From Desertivirga brevis (GTDB lineage Bacteria > Bacteroidota > Bacteroidia > Sphingobacteriales > Sphingobacteriaceae), in the NCBI RefSeq assembly GCF_017355835.1, contig NZ_JAFEWF010000008.1, positions 448,076 through 512,075 of the forward strand: a stretch of DNA of 64,000 nucleotides. The letters run 5' to 3'. Both the position numbers and the translations under genes were made by a program. Positions 29,543 to 38,258 of the stretch are shown here, piece after piece. The notes under the pieces are model-generated. The model had not been told where the DNA came from. It saw only the letters and a program-made list of their open reading frames with translations, and searched no databases. Position 1 is the first letter of the stretch, and the number at the start of each line of letters is the position of its first letter.

Positions 29543-31936
29543 CTATTTCCTTACTAATCTTACATAGTAAACAGGTCCTGCAATATTTCCTTGTTTGCCT
29601 TGAAATTTCACAATGATCTTTTCTTGCCCTTTCAATATTGATTCGGGAATGGAATATTCAACTTCCTGGAACTTCTGCTGGTTCCATTTTCCAGAAATGT
29701 CTTCAGATGCAAGCTTCTTATCATTTATAAAGATGTCAAATTTTCGATTTCCTGATTCTGCTCCCCAGTAGCGAACAATAAGGCTTAGATTGGTTTCCTT
29801 ATTCGTAGAGAGGGAATAGCTGAAAAAACCATCATTTTGTGCGCTTCGCCAGAACTGATCCATATTATTCCCAGTATTCGAGTTCTGTTTCTGAACAAAA
29901 TGATCTGCTTCAGGTTGCTGCTCTCCTGGTGCAACAAAATCAACTGTTCTCTTTTGAAGAGCAAGATTAAATTCCTCAATTTTCGCTACCGAGTCGAGAT
30001 ACGATCTGTACTGGTTGTTCGATAAGCCCATCCAATACATCATATATCTTGCATCGTGGATCTTATAGAAGGGCTCTAAAACTACATCTGTCGGGTTTTC
30101 TATCTTAACCCCTGCTAATTTAAATGTCAGGGGTTTTCCTGAAACCGGAGTTAATTTATCTCCGAGCAACTCAATGTTATCTTCTATTAGTATTGGAGCT
30201 TTATCAACTGCTAGCTTTTTACCACTGGCAATGTGCCCCCAGCGACTATCCCCAGCAACTATACCCCTTAGGTCTTCTGTTCCAGTTTTAGCTCCAAGAA
30301 GGATTGGACCATGCATGAAAGCAATGTAATTCGGAACATTTGGTAAATGTTCAATGGTTGTATGCATTGGAAGCGAAACATCTATCCGGTCACCTTTTTT
30401 CCATAGGCGATTTATTGCCATGTAGGATGATGGTTGCGCCTTGCTTTCTACGGGCTTTCCATTTACCAATACTTTGAATTCCCCTTCTTTTACCCATTGT
30501 GGGTACCTGATCTTCAACGTGAAAGAGCTCTTCCCTTCGGTAATTTCAAGTCTTGTCTGACCTTGATCTGGAAAACTTGTTTGTTGTTTAAGTTTTATTC
30601 CCTTTTCTTTCCATGTTAACTCTGAAGGCAAAAAGAGATTGACAAACAGATTATTATCACTATGGGTATAAATAAATTGGCCGTACTTACCATGGTTTTC
30701 CATTCCACTGCCTACGCAACACCACATTCCTTCATTGGGGGAGGAGTATACCCGGTAATGGCGTGGACGAGCAGGAGTGAAATAAACATATCCTCCATGA
30801 GTAGGATGCTGAGTTGATAAAATATGATTATAAAGTGCCTTCTCATAATAATCAGCATATTTAGCTTGTGGGTCTTCTCGAAACAGATCTTCCGTAAGCT
30901 TAAGCATGTTGTAAGTATTACAGGATTCTGGCCCTTCTACATCATTCACAAAATCTATATTGGCTCCCCGGCTGGGGAAAAATTCCCTCCGGCTGTTCCC
31001 ACCGAGTGCAATTGAGCGATTGGTTGTCACAGTCTCCCAGAAAAAGCTTCCGGCTTTTTTATAAGTCTCATCCTTTGCAACTTCTCCAATTCTTTCAAAA
31101 CCTATTGCTTTTGGTACCTGGGTATTAGCGTGCTTGTTGTCGAGATTATCGGTTGAAGCCGCCATGGCATCTAGCAGCATTTTATGTGAAAACCTTTTTG
31201 CTGCAGTCAAATATTTTTTTTCACCGGTCATTGCATAGGCGTCGGCGTAAATTTCGTTCATCCCTCCATGTTCATTCCCGAGCATTTCATTCATTTTACT
31301 GTCTGAAAGACTGGATGTAATATCAATTCCCCAATCGCAGAACCTAAGGAACATTTGTTTTGCCTGCTCATTACCTGTATACAACCAGGCATCTCTTAAA
31401 CCTGCATATGTTTTATGGACATTATACCAGGGCACCCAATACTTCCAGATCAGGCTAACATCACCTGCTTTAATTTTCGGCCATATCCCGATGCCATTTG
31501 GAACAGCTCCAACATAGCCCCTGGCCCAATCAGGGTAGGTCGACGTATTGGCATCCTGACAGACTTTTAATTCTCCTATGATATAATCCAGTCTTTTCTT
31601 GCACTCCATATTTCCAGTTGCAGCGTAATGGATGGCAAGGGCAGAAATATAATGGCCTCCCACGTGTCCATCCAGATCGGCCCAATTAGGAAAAATAGCA
31701 GCTTTGGAAGGAAGGCCTGCTTCTTTACGGTAGCCTGCAAATAGCCTGTCTACATCATATTTCAGAAGGGTTTGGATGTTAAGGTCCTGAGCATGTTTAA
31801 ATGGACTTTCCAGTAACTTTACGTCATTTAGTGAAAATGCATTTGAGTAGAGCTTGTTCTGCGCTTTTAGAGCTGACGCAGAATATAAGCAGAAGATTGC
31901 CTGCGCAACAGCAAGTTTTCTTAAGATACTTTTCAT
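29543..31936 (-). CDS. GH127/GH146-family (DUF1680) beta-L-arabinofuranosidase
   Basis: This 797-residue secreted enzyme has a signal peptide (about 1-25). The (alpha/alpha)6 barrel of the DUF1680 family covers roughly 35-440 (DLDGHVGGHYISALA near residue 85), followed by beta-sandwich domains. The zinc/cysteine active site of the family is visible: Glu337 and Cys339 in GPESCNTYN, and Cys406-Cys407 in MWCCVGSG. The second of these two cysteines is the likely nucleophile. The extra C-terminal sandwich (about 670-797) is typical of GH146-like members. It would release beta-L-arabinofuranose from plant glycans. In the operon it sits between a GH43 and an esterase, which fits arabinoxylan or arabinan side-chain removal. 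Confidence 0.92.
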   Translation of the reverse strand: MKSILRKLAVAQAIFCLYSASALKAQNKLYSNAFSLNDVKLLESPFKHAQDLNIQTLLKYDVDRLFAGYRKEAGLPSKAAIFPNWADLDGHVGGHYISALAIHYAATGNMECKKRLDYIIGELKVCQDANTSTYPDWARGYVGAVPNGIGIWPKIKAGDVSLIWKYWVPWYNVHKTYAGLRDAWLYTGNEQAKQMFLRFCDWGIDITSSLSDSKMNEMLGNEHGGMNEIYADAYAMTGEKKYLTAAKRFSHKMLLDAMAASTDNLDNKHANTQVPKAIGFERIGEVAKDETYKKAGSFFWETVTTNRSIALGGNSRREFFPSRGANIDFVNDVEGPESCNTYNMLKLTEDLFREDPQAKYADYYEKALYNHILSTQHPTHGGYVYFTPARPRHYRVYSSPNEGMWCCVGSGMENHGKYGQFIYTHSDNNLFVNLFLPSELTWKEKGIKLKQQTSFPDQGQTRLEITEGKSSFTLKIRYPQWVKEGEFKVLVNGKPVESKAQPSSYMAINRLWKKGDRIDVSLPMHTTIEHLPNVPNYIAFMHGPILLGAKTGTEDLRGIVAGDSRWGHIASGKKLAVDKAPILIEDNIELLGDKLTPVSGKPLTFKLAGVKIENPTDVVLEPFYKIHDARYMMYWMGLSNNQYRSYLDSVAKIEEFNLALQKRTVDFVAPGEQQPEADHFVQKQNSNTGNNMDQFWRSAQNDGFFSYSLSTNKETNLSLIVRYWGAESGNRKFDIFINDKKLASEDISGKWNQQKFQEVEYSIPESILKGQEKIIVKFQGKQGNIAGPVYYVRLVRK

Positions 31937-32051
31937 TTTTAATTAGGTCTAATTGTGTGTTGTTGTTAGCAGTAGTTATCCCAACAGCACCTAAGATACG
32001 GAGTCCTTGCTTCAATAAAAATTTTGAGAGAACTTACTACAAAATAAACTG

Positions 32052-32085
32052 AGAGGAGCCAATTTCTTGTGATACAGACTCCTCT
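32052..32085 (-). terminator. Weak hairpin after the GH43 gene
   Basis: AGAGGAG and CTCCTCT form a 7-bp stem with a 20-base loop, starting 17 bases after the GH43 stop codon on the minus strand. The tail is only moderately T-rich, so it may attenuate rather than end transcription into the GH127-family gene. Confidence 0.4.
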
Positions 32086-32102
32086 TTAATTATTATAGCA
32101 AA

Positions 32103-33890
32103 CTAAGGTTGATTAGCGGAGCTTTTAACTACCGGTTGCCCTTCTGTGTTCGCTTGAATGTCATTTCCTGAAGTGGCATACAGGCCAATCAGACTTCCAG
32201 TAAATCCGCCGGCAACATTGGTTGTAAGAATATCTCCGGAAACAGTGCCGCCAAGGTTTTTGAAATTTTGTTTATCGGTAGAGTAGTTAAACCTGTAGTT
32301 ATCTCCCTGGGCTTCTACCTGCAACTGAACTGGCTTCTTTGTATCGACCTTACTGCTCGCCAGTACTGTAGTGTTTCCCTTTTCCGTCCTGGCCAGTACA
32401 ATATAGCTATCGTTTCCTTTTTGAGTGATGCCAAAAACATAATTGAAACGTTCACTTTGGTAGCAAACCAACCCCGCCATATCCTTATCTGATTTAGGAG
32501 CATATTTGAGGGTGACTGTAGCATCGAAGGTATTATGCTGCTGACGATAAAAGAGCGTTGAAATTGGTGCCACTGCTTTAATATTTTTCTCGAACGGTGT
32601 AACTGTCAGACCATTTTTTGTCTGAGAGACAAAGCCTTCTCTTGGTCCGCGAATGCCAATCCACTTATAATCTAGTTTTCCAGTAGTAAAATTATCAGTA
32701 AAACTGAAGTTTCCATTTGGAAGGAAACCATTTTGTCCTGTCTGATTTTTTACTCCTGCAGGCATTTTAATCTTTGGTTTAAGAGGAACAAGGCCGTTTT
32801 CAAAAACTGGAAATTCTCCGCTCCAGTCTACAGGCAACATGAAGGTTTCCCGTCCAGTTGTTACCTGGTCTTTCTCATTCGGTCGGATACCTAGGAATAC
32901 TCCATAGTATTTACCGTTTGGCCCTTCTACCAGATCAGCGTGGCCCGCCCAATCCATTTTGTTCATTCTGTTTTTAGGAAAATGCCTTTGAGTTAGGATA
33001 GGGTTGCTTGGCGCTGGTTTAAAAGGTCCTTTGGGACTATCACTAACAAAAATGACCTCGCTATGCCAGTCGCCTGTACCTCCTTCTGCACACATCAGGT
33101 AATACCGTCCATTCTTTTTGTAAAGGTGCGGCCCTTCGATCCATATAGGTTTTAAACTTATGTCAACCCCTCCATCAACAATGATCTTATCAGAACCTTC
33201 AATCACTTTGTCATTTTCCAGATCATAGTCCCAAATTTTAATAACACGGTGACCTTCATAAAGTGCTTTTCCTTTTGGTGGCGCGTCATTATGTAATACA
33301 TAGGCCTTTCCATCATCATCAAAAAATAAGGAAGGATCAATACCATCAAATTTTAGCCTAACCGGATCGCTCCATCCCTTAGCAGGATCCTGGGTTTTCA
33401 CTACAATATTACCCATGCCCGCCGAGATCTGGGTAGTGATCATATAGAAAGTATTATTATTCTTATTGTATTTGATATCGGGTGCATAAACTCCCGCCGA
33501 GATTCCAGTATTTTGTACTTTAAGTTGGGATGGTCTGTCTAATACATGTCCGATTTGTTTCCAGTTAACCAAATCATTTGAATGGAAAATAGGAACACCG
33601 GGGACCATTGCAAAAGATGAGTTTACCAGATAATAATCATTCCCTTTTCGTGTAATACTTGGATCTGGATAGCATCCTTGCAGTATTGGAGTGTAAAACT
33701 CATCGTCTTTCAATGGGTTTTCGTTATAAATACGATCGTTCCCTTTGTAGGTGAATTGAGAGAATACAGGTGCATCTTTGGATGTTTTAACTGTAGTTTG
33801 CGAAGATGCATTTGAGCAGATAATGATGGAGGAGATAAATGTAGCGGCTAGTTTGCTCCCCCAAAAGGTCGACAATTTAGTTGAACTCAT
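32103..33890 (-). CDS. GH43 beta-xylosidase/alpha-L-arabinofuranosidase
   Basis: This 595-residue secreted GH43 has a signal peptide at about 1-30. The five-bladed beta-propeller catalytic domain spans about 65-370. Its three acidic residues are visible: Asp base in GCYPDPS, the pKa-modulating Asp in DGIDPSLFF, and the acid Glu in WIEGPHLYKKNG. The C-terminal part (about 400-580) is a concanavalin-like GH43 C2-type sandwich, common in xylosidases that release xylose or arabinose. It is the first gene of the minus-strand accessory operon that also holds GH127/146 and two esterases. Substrate choice between xylose and arabinose cannot be made by eye. Confidence 0.92.
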   Translation of the reverse strand: MSSTKLSTFWGSKLAATFISSIIICSNASSQTTVKTSKDAPVFSQFTYKGNDRIYNENPLKDDEFYTPILQGCYPDPSITRKGNDYYLVNSSFAMVPGVPIFHSNDLVNWKQIGHVLDRPSQLKVQNTGISAGVYAPDIKYNKNNNTFYMITTQISAGMGNIVVKTQDPAKGWSDPVRLKFDGIDPSLFFDDDGKAYVLHNDAPPKGKALYEGHRVIKIWDYDLENDKVIEGSDKIIVDGGVDISLKPIWIEGPHLYKKNGRYYLMCAEGGTGDWHSEVIFVSDSPKGPFKPAPSNPILTQRHFPKNRMNKMDWAGHADLVEGPNGKYYGVFLGIRPNEKDQVTTGRETFMLPVDWSGEFPVFENGLVPLKPKIKMPAGVKNQTGQNGFLPNGNFSFTDNFTTGKLDYKWIGIRGPREGFVSQTKNGLTVTPFEKNIKAVAPISTLFYRQQHNTFDATVTLKYAPKSDKDMAGLVCYQSERFNYVFGITQKGNDSYIVLARTEKGNTTVLASSKVDTKKPVQLQVEAQGDNYRFNYSTDKQNFKNLGGTVSGDILTTNVAGGFTGSLIGLYATSGNDIQANTEGQPVVKSSANQP

Positions 33891-34221
33891 TAATAAAAGG
33901 TTATTTAATTGATTTGAAAAAAGTATCTATTGCTAGTTATTTTATTACCTGATCAAAAATCGCAGAAGCTTTATTCTCTTAGGGGTACAGGTGATGATGT
34001 TTATAGCACAAATGTTAAAAGTGTGGTCCTTGGCCTGCCTTAAGTCATCTCTTGTACATTTGTTATATATCTTTTCACATTTATGCAGGCTTTCATTTAC
34101 TATCCGAAATAGATTTGTTTTGCGGGAATTGCTCCCCTTGGCGGCAACTCTAAAGCATCACTTCTGGAGGTAATCTTATTGCTCCTGATCAGATACTTCC
34201 TTAAATTACGCAACCGATTTT
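33891..34221. other. Divergent promoter region between two GH43 genes
   Basis: This 331-base gap separates oppositely oriented GH43 genes and must contain both promoters. It is AT-rich. I see no convincing small gene, and the short open frame at 33991-34173 has no protein-like features or coupling. Confidence 0.55.
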
Positions 34222-35796
34222 ATGAAAGGAATTTTTTTAAATTTTTATCTCTTCACCCTTGGCGTCGTTATTAGTTTATCGGCTTATGGCCAAACTGCGC
34301 AAAATCCAATTATTCATGCTGATGTTCCCGACCTATCGATGATACGAGTTGGAGATACTTATTATATGAGTAGTACAACTATGCATATGAGTCCAGGCGT
34401 ACCAATAATGAAATCTAAAGACCTTGTAAACTGGCAGCTTGTTAGTTATGCATATAATACTTTAGATGATGTTGACGAGTTAAATCTTACAAATGGGAAA
34501 AGCACCTATGGTCGCGGCTCGTGGGCAAGCAGCCTTCGTTACCATAAGGGAACTTATTATGTATCTACGTTTGCTCAAACTACGAACAAGACGTATATCT
34601 ATTCAACCAAAAATATAGAGAAAGGACCCTGGAAAGCAGTTTCTTTCAAACCTGCTCTACACGATCACTCTTTGTTTTTCGATGATGATGGAAAGGCTTA
34701 CATGATCAATGGAAGCGGAAGAATTTCTTTGAGAGAGCTAACAGAGGATTTGACTGGAGTTAAAGCTGGAAAGGAAAAGGTGATTATAGAGAATGCCGGT
34801 TTGCCTGCCGGCCCTGATGCTGGGGGACTACCGGCAGAAGGATCACAAATGTTTAAAGTTAACGGTAAATACTACCTTTTCAATATCAGTTGGCCAAAGG
34901 GTGGTATGAGAACTGTTATTGTACATAGGGCCGACAAAATTAGCGGTCCTTATGAGGGGAGGATAGCTTTACAAGACAAGGGTGTTGCTCAGGGTGGATT
35001 AATCAGCACCCCTAAAGGAGAGTGGTATGCTTATTTGTTTCGGGATTTTGGAGCTGTAGGAAGGATCCCGTATTGGGTACCGGTGAAATGGGAAGACGGC
35101 TGGCCTGTACACGGAGTTCAGGGAAAGGTACCAGAAACTCTTAATTTACCTACAAGCAAAGGAATTAATCCTGGAATAGTGGCTTCTGATGAATTTTCAC
35201 GGAGGAAAGGTGATGCAGATCTACCGCTGGTATGGCAATGGAACCACAATCCTGATAACAGCCTTTGGTCTGTTAAATCGCGACCTGGCTTTTTAAGATT
35301 ACAAACCGGCAGGGTCGACACATCTATTCTCCTGGCTCGCAATACATTAACGCAACGCACTTTCGGTCCAGAAAGCGCAGCGATTACTGCCATGGATGTA
35401 TCAGGAATGAAGGATGGAGATAGGGCTGGTATTATGTTATTACAGAGAGATTACGGCTGGGTAGGTGTAAAAGCTGAGGGTGGAAGCAAATCCATAGTAA
35501 TGGTGAACACTGTTAATCGTAAAATTGTCGAAATCCAGGGCCCTTCTTTAAATCAGAATGTCGTATATCTGAGGGCTGATAGCGATTTTAAAAATAGGGC
35601 AGACAAAGGATACTTTTATTATAGCCTCGATGGAAAATTATGGGAGAGAATAGGTTCTCCGCTTTCAATGTCCTATTCCATCCCTCATTTTATGGGTTAT
35701 CGTTTCGGCCTGTTTAATTACGCCACGAAAGATGTAGGAGGGTATGCAGACTTTGATTTCTTCAGGTTAGAAGATAAGATCAAGGTATCGCAATAG
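34222..35796 (+). CDS. GH43 glycoside hydrolase with C-terminal sandwich domain
   Basis: This 524-residue secreted enzyme has a signal peptide ending near AYGQ. Catalytic propeller motifs are DVPDLSMIRVGDTYY (Asp base), HDHSLFFDDDGKAY (second Asp) and AEGSQMF (Glu acid). The last 200 residues form a concanavalin-like sandwich (VASDEFSRR to YADFDFFRLE). The pattern resembles GH43 subfamily 12 arabinofuranosidases that act on arabinoxylan, though I hold the subfamily loosely. It is transcribed alone, divergently from the GH43/GH127 operon, and ends at a strong terminator. Confidence 0.9.
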   Translation: MKGIFLNFYLFTLGVVISLSAYGQTAQNPIIHADVPDLSMIRVGDTYYMSSTTMHMSPGVPIMKSKDLVNWQLVSYAYNTLDDVDELNLTNGKSTYGRGSWASSLRYHKGTYYVSTFAQTTNKTYIYSTKNIEKGPWKAVSFKPALHDHSLFFDDDGKAYMINGSGRISLRELTEDLTGVKAGKEKVIIENAGLPAGPDAGGLPAEGSQMFKVNGKYYLFNISWPKGGMRTVIVHRADKISGPYEGRIALQDKGVAQGGLISTPKGEWYAYLFRDFGAVGRIPYWVPVKWEDGWPVHGVQGKVPETLNLPTSKGINPGIVASDEFSRRKGDADLPLVWQWNHNPDNSLWSVKSRPGFLRLQTGRVDTSILLARNTLTQRTFGPESAAITAMDVSGMKDGDRAGIMLLQRDYGWVGVKAEGGSKSIVMVNTVNRKIVEIQGPSLNQNVVYLRADSDFKNRADKGYFYYSLDGKLWERIGSPLSMSYSIPHFMGYRFGLFNYATKDVGGYADFDFFRLEDKIKVSQ

Positions 35797-35847
35797 ATCG
35801 AATTGATTTGGAAAGAGTTTTTTAAGGTTAAGTGTTTGAATGGTAAA

Positions 35848-35881
35848 GGCTGAACATTGCAATTTGTTCGGCCTTTTTTTG
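35848..35881 (+). terminator. Rho-independent terminator after GH43
   Basis: GGCTGAACA pairs with TGTTCGGCC over nine pairs (one G-T), with an eight-base loop and a run of seven T. It lies about 50 bases after the GH43 stop. Confidence 0.88.
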
Positions 35882-36038
35882 TGAGCAGCATTCAGATTAC
35901 TTCAGCCTCAACTTGTAAAGTTCTCCGTGAATCAATTCATTATGTCCTTTCTCAGTATCCATTTGTTACTTCTCGTCCGCGGAGACCAAATTATGAAGTT
36001 AGAAGGTCTCTGCTGGTTGCGGTAGGAGGAAAAAAGAA

Positions 36039-36060
36039 GCCGCTCCTGATGAGGAGCGGC
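36039..36060 (-). terminator. Strong GC-rich hairpin, terminator-like on the minus strand
   Basis: GCCGCTCCT and AGGAGCGGC form a nine-pair stem with a four-base loop. On the minus strand the stem is followed by TTCTTTTTT, the form of an intrinsic terminator. No minus-strand gene ends here. On the plus strand there is no T tract. Confidence 0.6.
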
Positions 36061-36258
36061 ATAAACCAATTTTATAACCAATTAATAGGAGGATGTAAGG
36101 AAGTGTAAAGGTTTTGCCTCCGAGTTTACTATTTCAAAAGTAGCGGTATGACTTTGCTAAGAATAGCACAGATGTTCTGGAAAAGTGTAATTATGTTCTT
36201 AAAAACCCAATCATTAACTTTACATTGATAGCAAACTGAATGCTATTAATAATTAACC

Positions 36259-36648
36259 ATGAACCAAGAAATTCAAACTTATAATGACAGACAGTCTGCC
36301 GGAGATAAAGAAATTTGTGACCTTCTCGCTTCTACCATCCACAACGAGCTCATCGATGCTGAAAGTAAAATTTGGCATGCTCATCCTGTATGGTTTCTGG
36401 ATGGTAATCCTATAGTGGGGTATAGCAAATTGAAGGATAGCGTGAGATTGCTCTTCTGGAGCGGCCAGAGCTTCCAGGAAGAACATCTAATTAATGAAGG
36501 AAAGTTCAAAGCAGCAGAGTTTCGTTACACCAACTCATCGCAAGTGGATCCAACTGACTTACTCAGGTGGTTGAAGAAAGCAAGAGATATTCAGTGGGAT
36601 TATAAAAACCTCGTGAAAAGAAAGGGACGTTTAGAACGCCTGAAATAA
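36259..36648 (+). CDS. DUF1801-type protein
   Basis: This 129-residue cytosolic protein belongs to the DUF1801/YdhG-like group. Characteristic parts are KIWHAHPVWFLDGNPIVGYS near residues 37-57 and the C-terminal WLKKARDIQWDYKNL. Members are small alpha/beta proteins with unproven function; some are linked to iron chaperone-like folds. The gene is 22 bases upstream of a DUF2200 gene and both may be transcribed together. Confidence 0.8.
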   Translation: MNQEIQTYNDRQSAGDKEICDLLASTIHNELIDAESKIWHAHPVWFLDGNPIVGYSKLKDSVRLLFWSGQSFQEEHLINEGKFKAAEFRYTNSSQVDPTDLLRWLKKARDIQWDYKNLVKRKGRLERLK

Positions 36649-36670
36649 TTCTAATAAAAAGGAACATTAT

Positions 36671-37036
36671 ATGAACAATGCCAGCAATCATGACGACCGT
36701 ATCGCCAAAATGACCTTTGCCTCTGTCTATCCCCACTACTTATTAAAAGTAGAAAAGAAAGGTAGAACAAAAGAAGAATTGCATCAAGTTATCGAATGGT
36801 TAACAGGCTTTGACGAAGCAAAGCAACAGCAATTAATTGAGCAAAAGGTAACCTTTCAGACTTTTTTTCAAAATGCAGAAATAAATCCTAATGCACACCT
36901 TATCACGGGCCTTATTTGTGGGTATCGAGTTGAAGAACTAACGAATCCTTTAACTCAACAAGTTAGATACCTGGATAAGTTGGTGGATGAACTGGCAAAA
37001 GGTAGAAAGATGGAGAAGATCCTAAGGAAAGCTTAA
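36671..37036 (+). CDS. DUF2200 protein
   Basis: This 121-residue cytosolic protein has the typical DUF2200 pattern: RIAKMTFASVYPHYLLKVE at the start, RTKEELHQVIEWLTGFD, then NPNAHLITGLICGYRVEE and RYLDKLVDELAKGRKMEKIL at the end. The length matches the family. Function is unknown. Confidence 0.85.
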   Translation: MNNASNHDDRIAKMTFASVYPHYLLKVEKKGRTKEELHQVIEWLTGFDEAKQQQLIEQKVTFQTFFQNAEINPNAHLITGLICGYRVEELTNPLTQQVRYLDKLVDELAKGRKMEKILRKA

Positions 37037-37128
37037 TTGTTAAGGATGTTTCAGATCTATTGCTATTGCGAGCTCTGATATCTTTCTATTGATGAATTAT
37101 TTTAGAGGCTCAATTTAAGTCTTAAAGT

Positions 37129-37710
37129 TTAGTTACCTGTAATTGCTGCTGTTTTCTTTGTCTCCTCAAGTAATTTGGATATTTGATACTGAGACAAAGA
37201 AAATTGTGGCTCGTAGTTGAACCCATATTTGCTTACTAGCTCTGCTTTCGAGATGATAGCACCTCTGCTTGCGCCAAAATCACCCATTATTGCATGTTGG
37301 AAAGGGGCCTTAACGTCACCAGCATATAACCGTCTGAAAAAGGAGCTATCAATAATGTATCCCCCAAACTCTATCCAGAAATGGGCTTTTTTCCTTACTT
37401 GTGTGTTTAATGACTTGCCGCCGGTAGGAAATGCCTGAGTAACGGAGAACAGCTCTACTCCTTTGTAAGATAAGGTGCCGGCAAGAACGGCAACAGGAAA
37501 AACTTCAGAAAGCTCATTAGCACACATTGAACTTAGAAGAGCCGCGTCAGTTACTTTGGGAAACATTTCTAAAATCGCCTGAGCTTTAATAGAAATCCTT
37601 TGAACCTCTTCAGTATTTAATTGAAAGGCTTCGTACCTGTTTATAAATTGCTCGGTAAAATTATCCCTTAAAACGCTTTTCAGAAGAACTAGTCGATTCA
37701 ATGTGTGCAA
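37129..37710 (-). CDS. Hypothetical protein, possible transglutaminase-like fold
   Basis: This 193-residue protein has no signal peptide and I recognise no family. It holds a Cys in LSSMCANELSEVF near residue 63, a His in KKAHFWIEFGGYIIDSS near 109 and an Asp a few residues later. This Cys, His, Asp order with the H-x-W-x-E-x-GG-x-IID pattern is like transglutaminase/papain-fold proteins. It stands alone on the minus strand. The fold is inferred from a short motif only. Confidence 0.65.
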   Translation of the reverse strand: MHTLNRLVLLKSVLRDNFTEQFINRYEAFQLNTEEVQRISIKAQAILEMFPKVTDAALLSSMCANELSEVFPVAVLAGTLSYKGVELFSVTQAFPTGGKSLNTQVRKKAHFWIEFGGYIIDSSFFRRLYAGDVKAPFQHAIMGDFGASRGAIISKAELVSKYGFNYEPQFSLSQYQISKLLEETKKTAAITGN

Positions 37711-37931
37711 GTAAAAAAGTGAACAGTATTTGTATTTTCTTTAGTTAAGCTAAGCTCTTCTGCAGAGACGCATCGGAAATTAATATCTTTAGTGGAGCGG
37801 TTTCAATCGAACTTCTTTTATTCCTTAACAGACGGGCCATGATAGTGCTAATTTATCGCTAATTTTTTAAATTTTTAAATAAGCTTTTCCACACCTGGCG
37901 GTGGGCCTTATCGGTTATTTGATAATGGACC

Positions 37932-37970
37932 GGAAAATAAAAAAGCCCTAAACTTATCGTTGAGGGCTTT
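37932..37970 (-). terminator. Terminator after tRNA-His
   Basis: AAAGCCCT and AGGGCTTT form an eight-pair stem, followed on the minus strand by TTTTATTTT. It lies 15 bases after the tRNA 3' end. Confidence 0.8.
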
Positions 37971-37984
37971 CTATTAAACTTTTG

Positions 37985-38058
37985 GGTAAGTAATCGGGCT
38001 CGAACCGACGACCCTCAGAACCACAATCTGATGCTCTAACCAACTGAGCTATACCTAC
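37985..38058 (-). tRNA. tRNA-His (GTG)
   Basis: On the minus strand the acceptor stem GTAGGTA pairs with TACTTAC. The D arm (AGCTCAGTTGGTTAGAGC), the anticodon arm (CAGATTGTGGTTCTG, anticodon GTG) and the T arm (GTCGGTTCGAGCCCGAT) are all in place. A C discriminator base and an upstream G (38059, the G-1 of histidine tRNAs) support the identity. CCA is not fully encoded. Confidence 0.95.
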
Positions 38059-38073
38059 CGTTTTGTTATGATG

Positions 38074-38104
38074 CAAAGATATACCAATTCTGATACACTG
38101 CAAA
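38074..38104 (-). promoter_or_regulatory. Promoter of tRNA-His
   Basis: On the minus strand TTTG (38104-38101) is followed after 19 bases by TATCTTTG (38081-38074). This matches the Bacteroidota -33/-7 consensus and lies 15 bases upstream of the tRNA. Confidence 0.8.
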
Positions 38105-38258
38105 TTTCTTAAGTATTTTTTATTGGTTGAGAATCATGACGTTATGTTTTTGTTGTAAAAAAAGCTCAAAAAAGAGGGGTTAACTTATTCTTAAAAAAGC
38201 TTTTTTTAGTTGAGTCGACTGGTTTTTGCATTCCTGGAGTGCAACAAAAATTAGCTTA

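Noticed and set aside
31937..31965. TAGGTCTAA upstream of the GH127-family gene as another DtxR-type site
   Set aside because: It lacks the TTAGGTnnATCTAA spacing of the two good sites, and the gene has no link to metals.
35857..36108. 83-residue open frame on the plus strand
   Set aside because: It begins in a terminator and runs through a GC-rich hairpin; composition is not protein-like.
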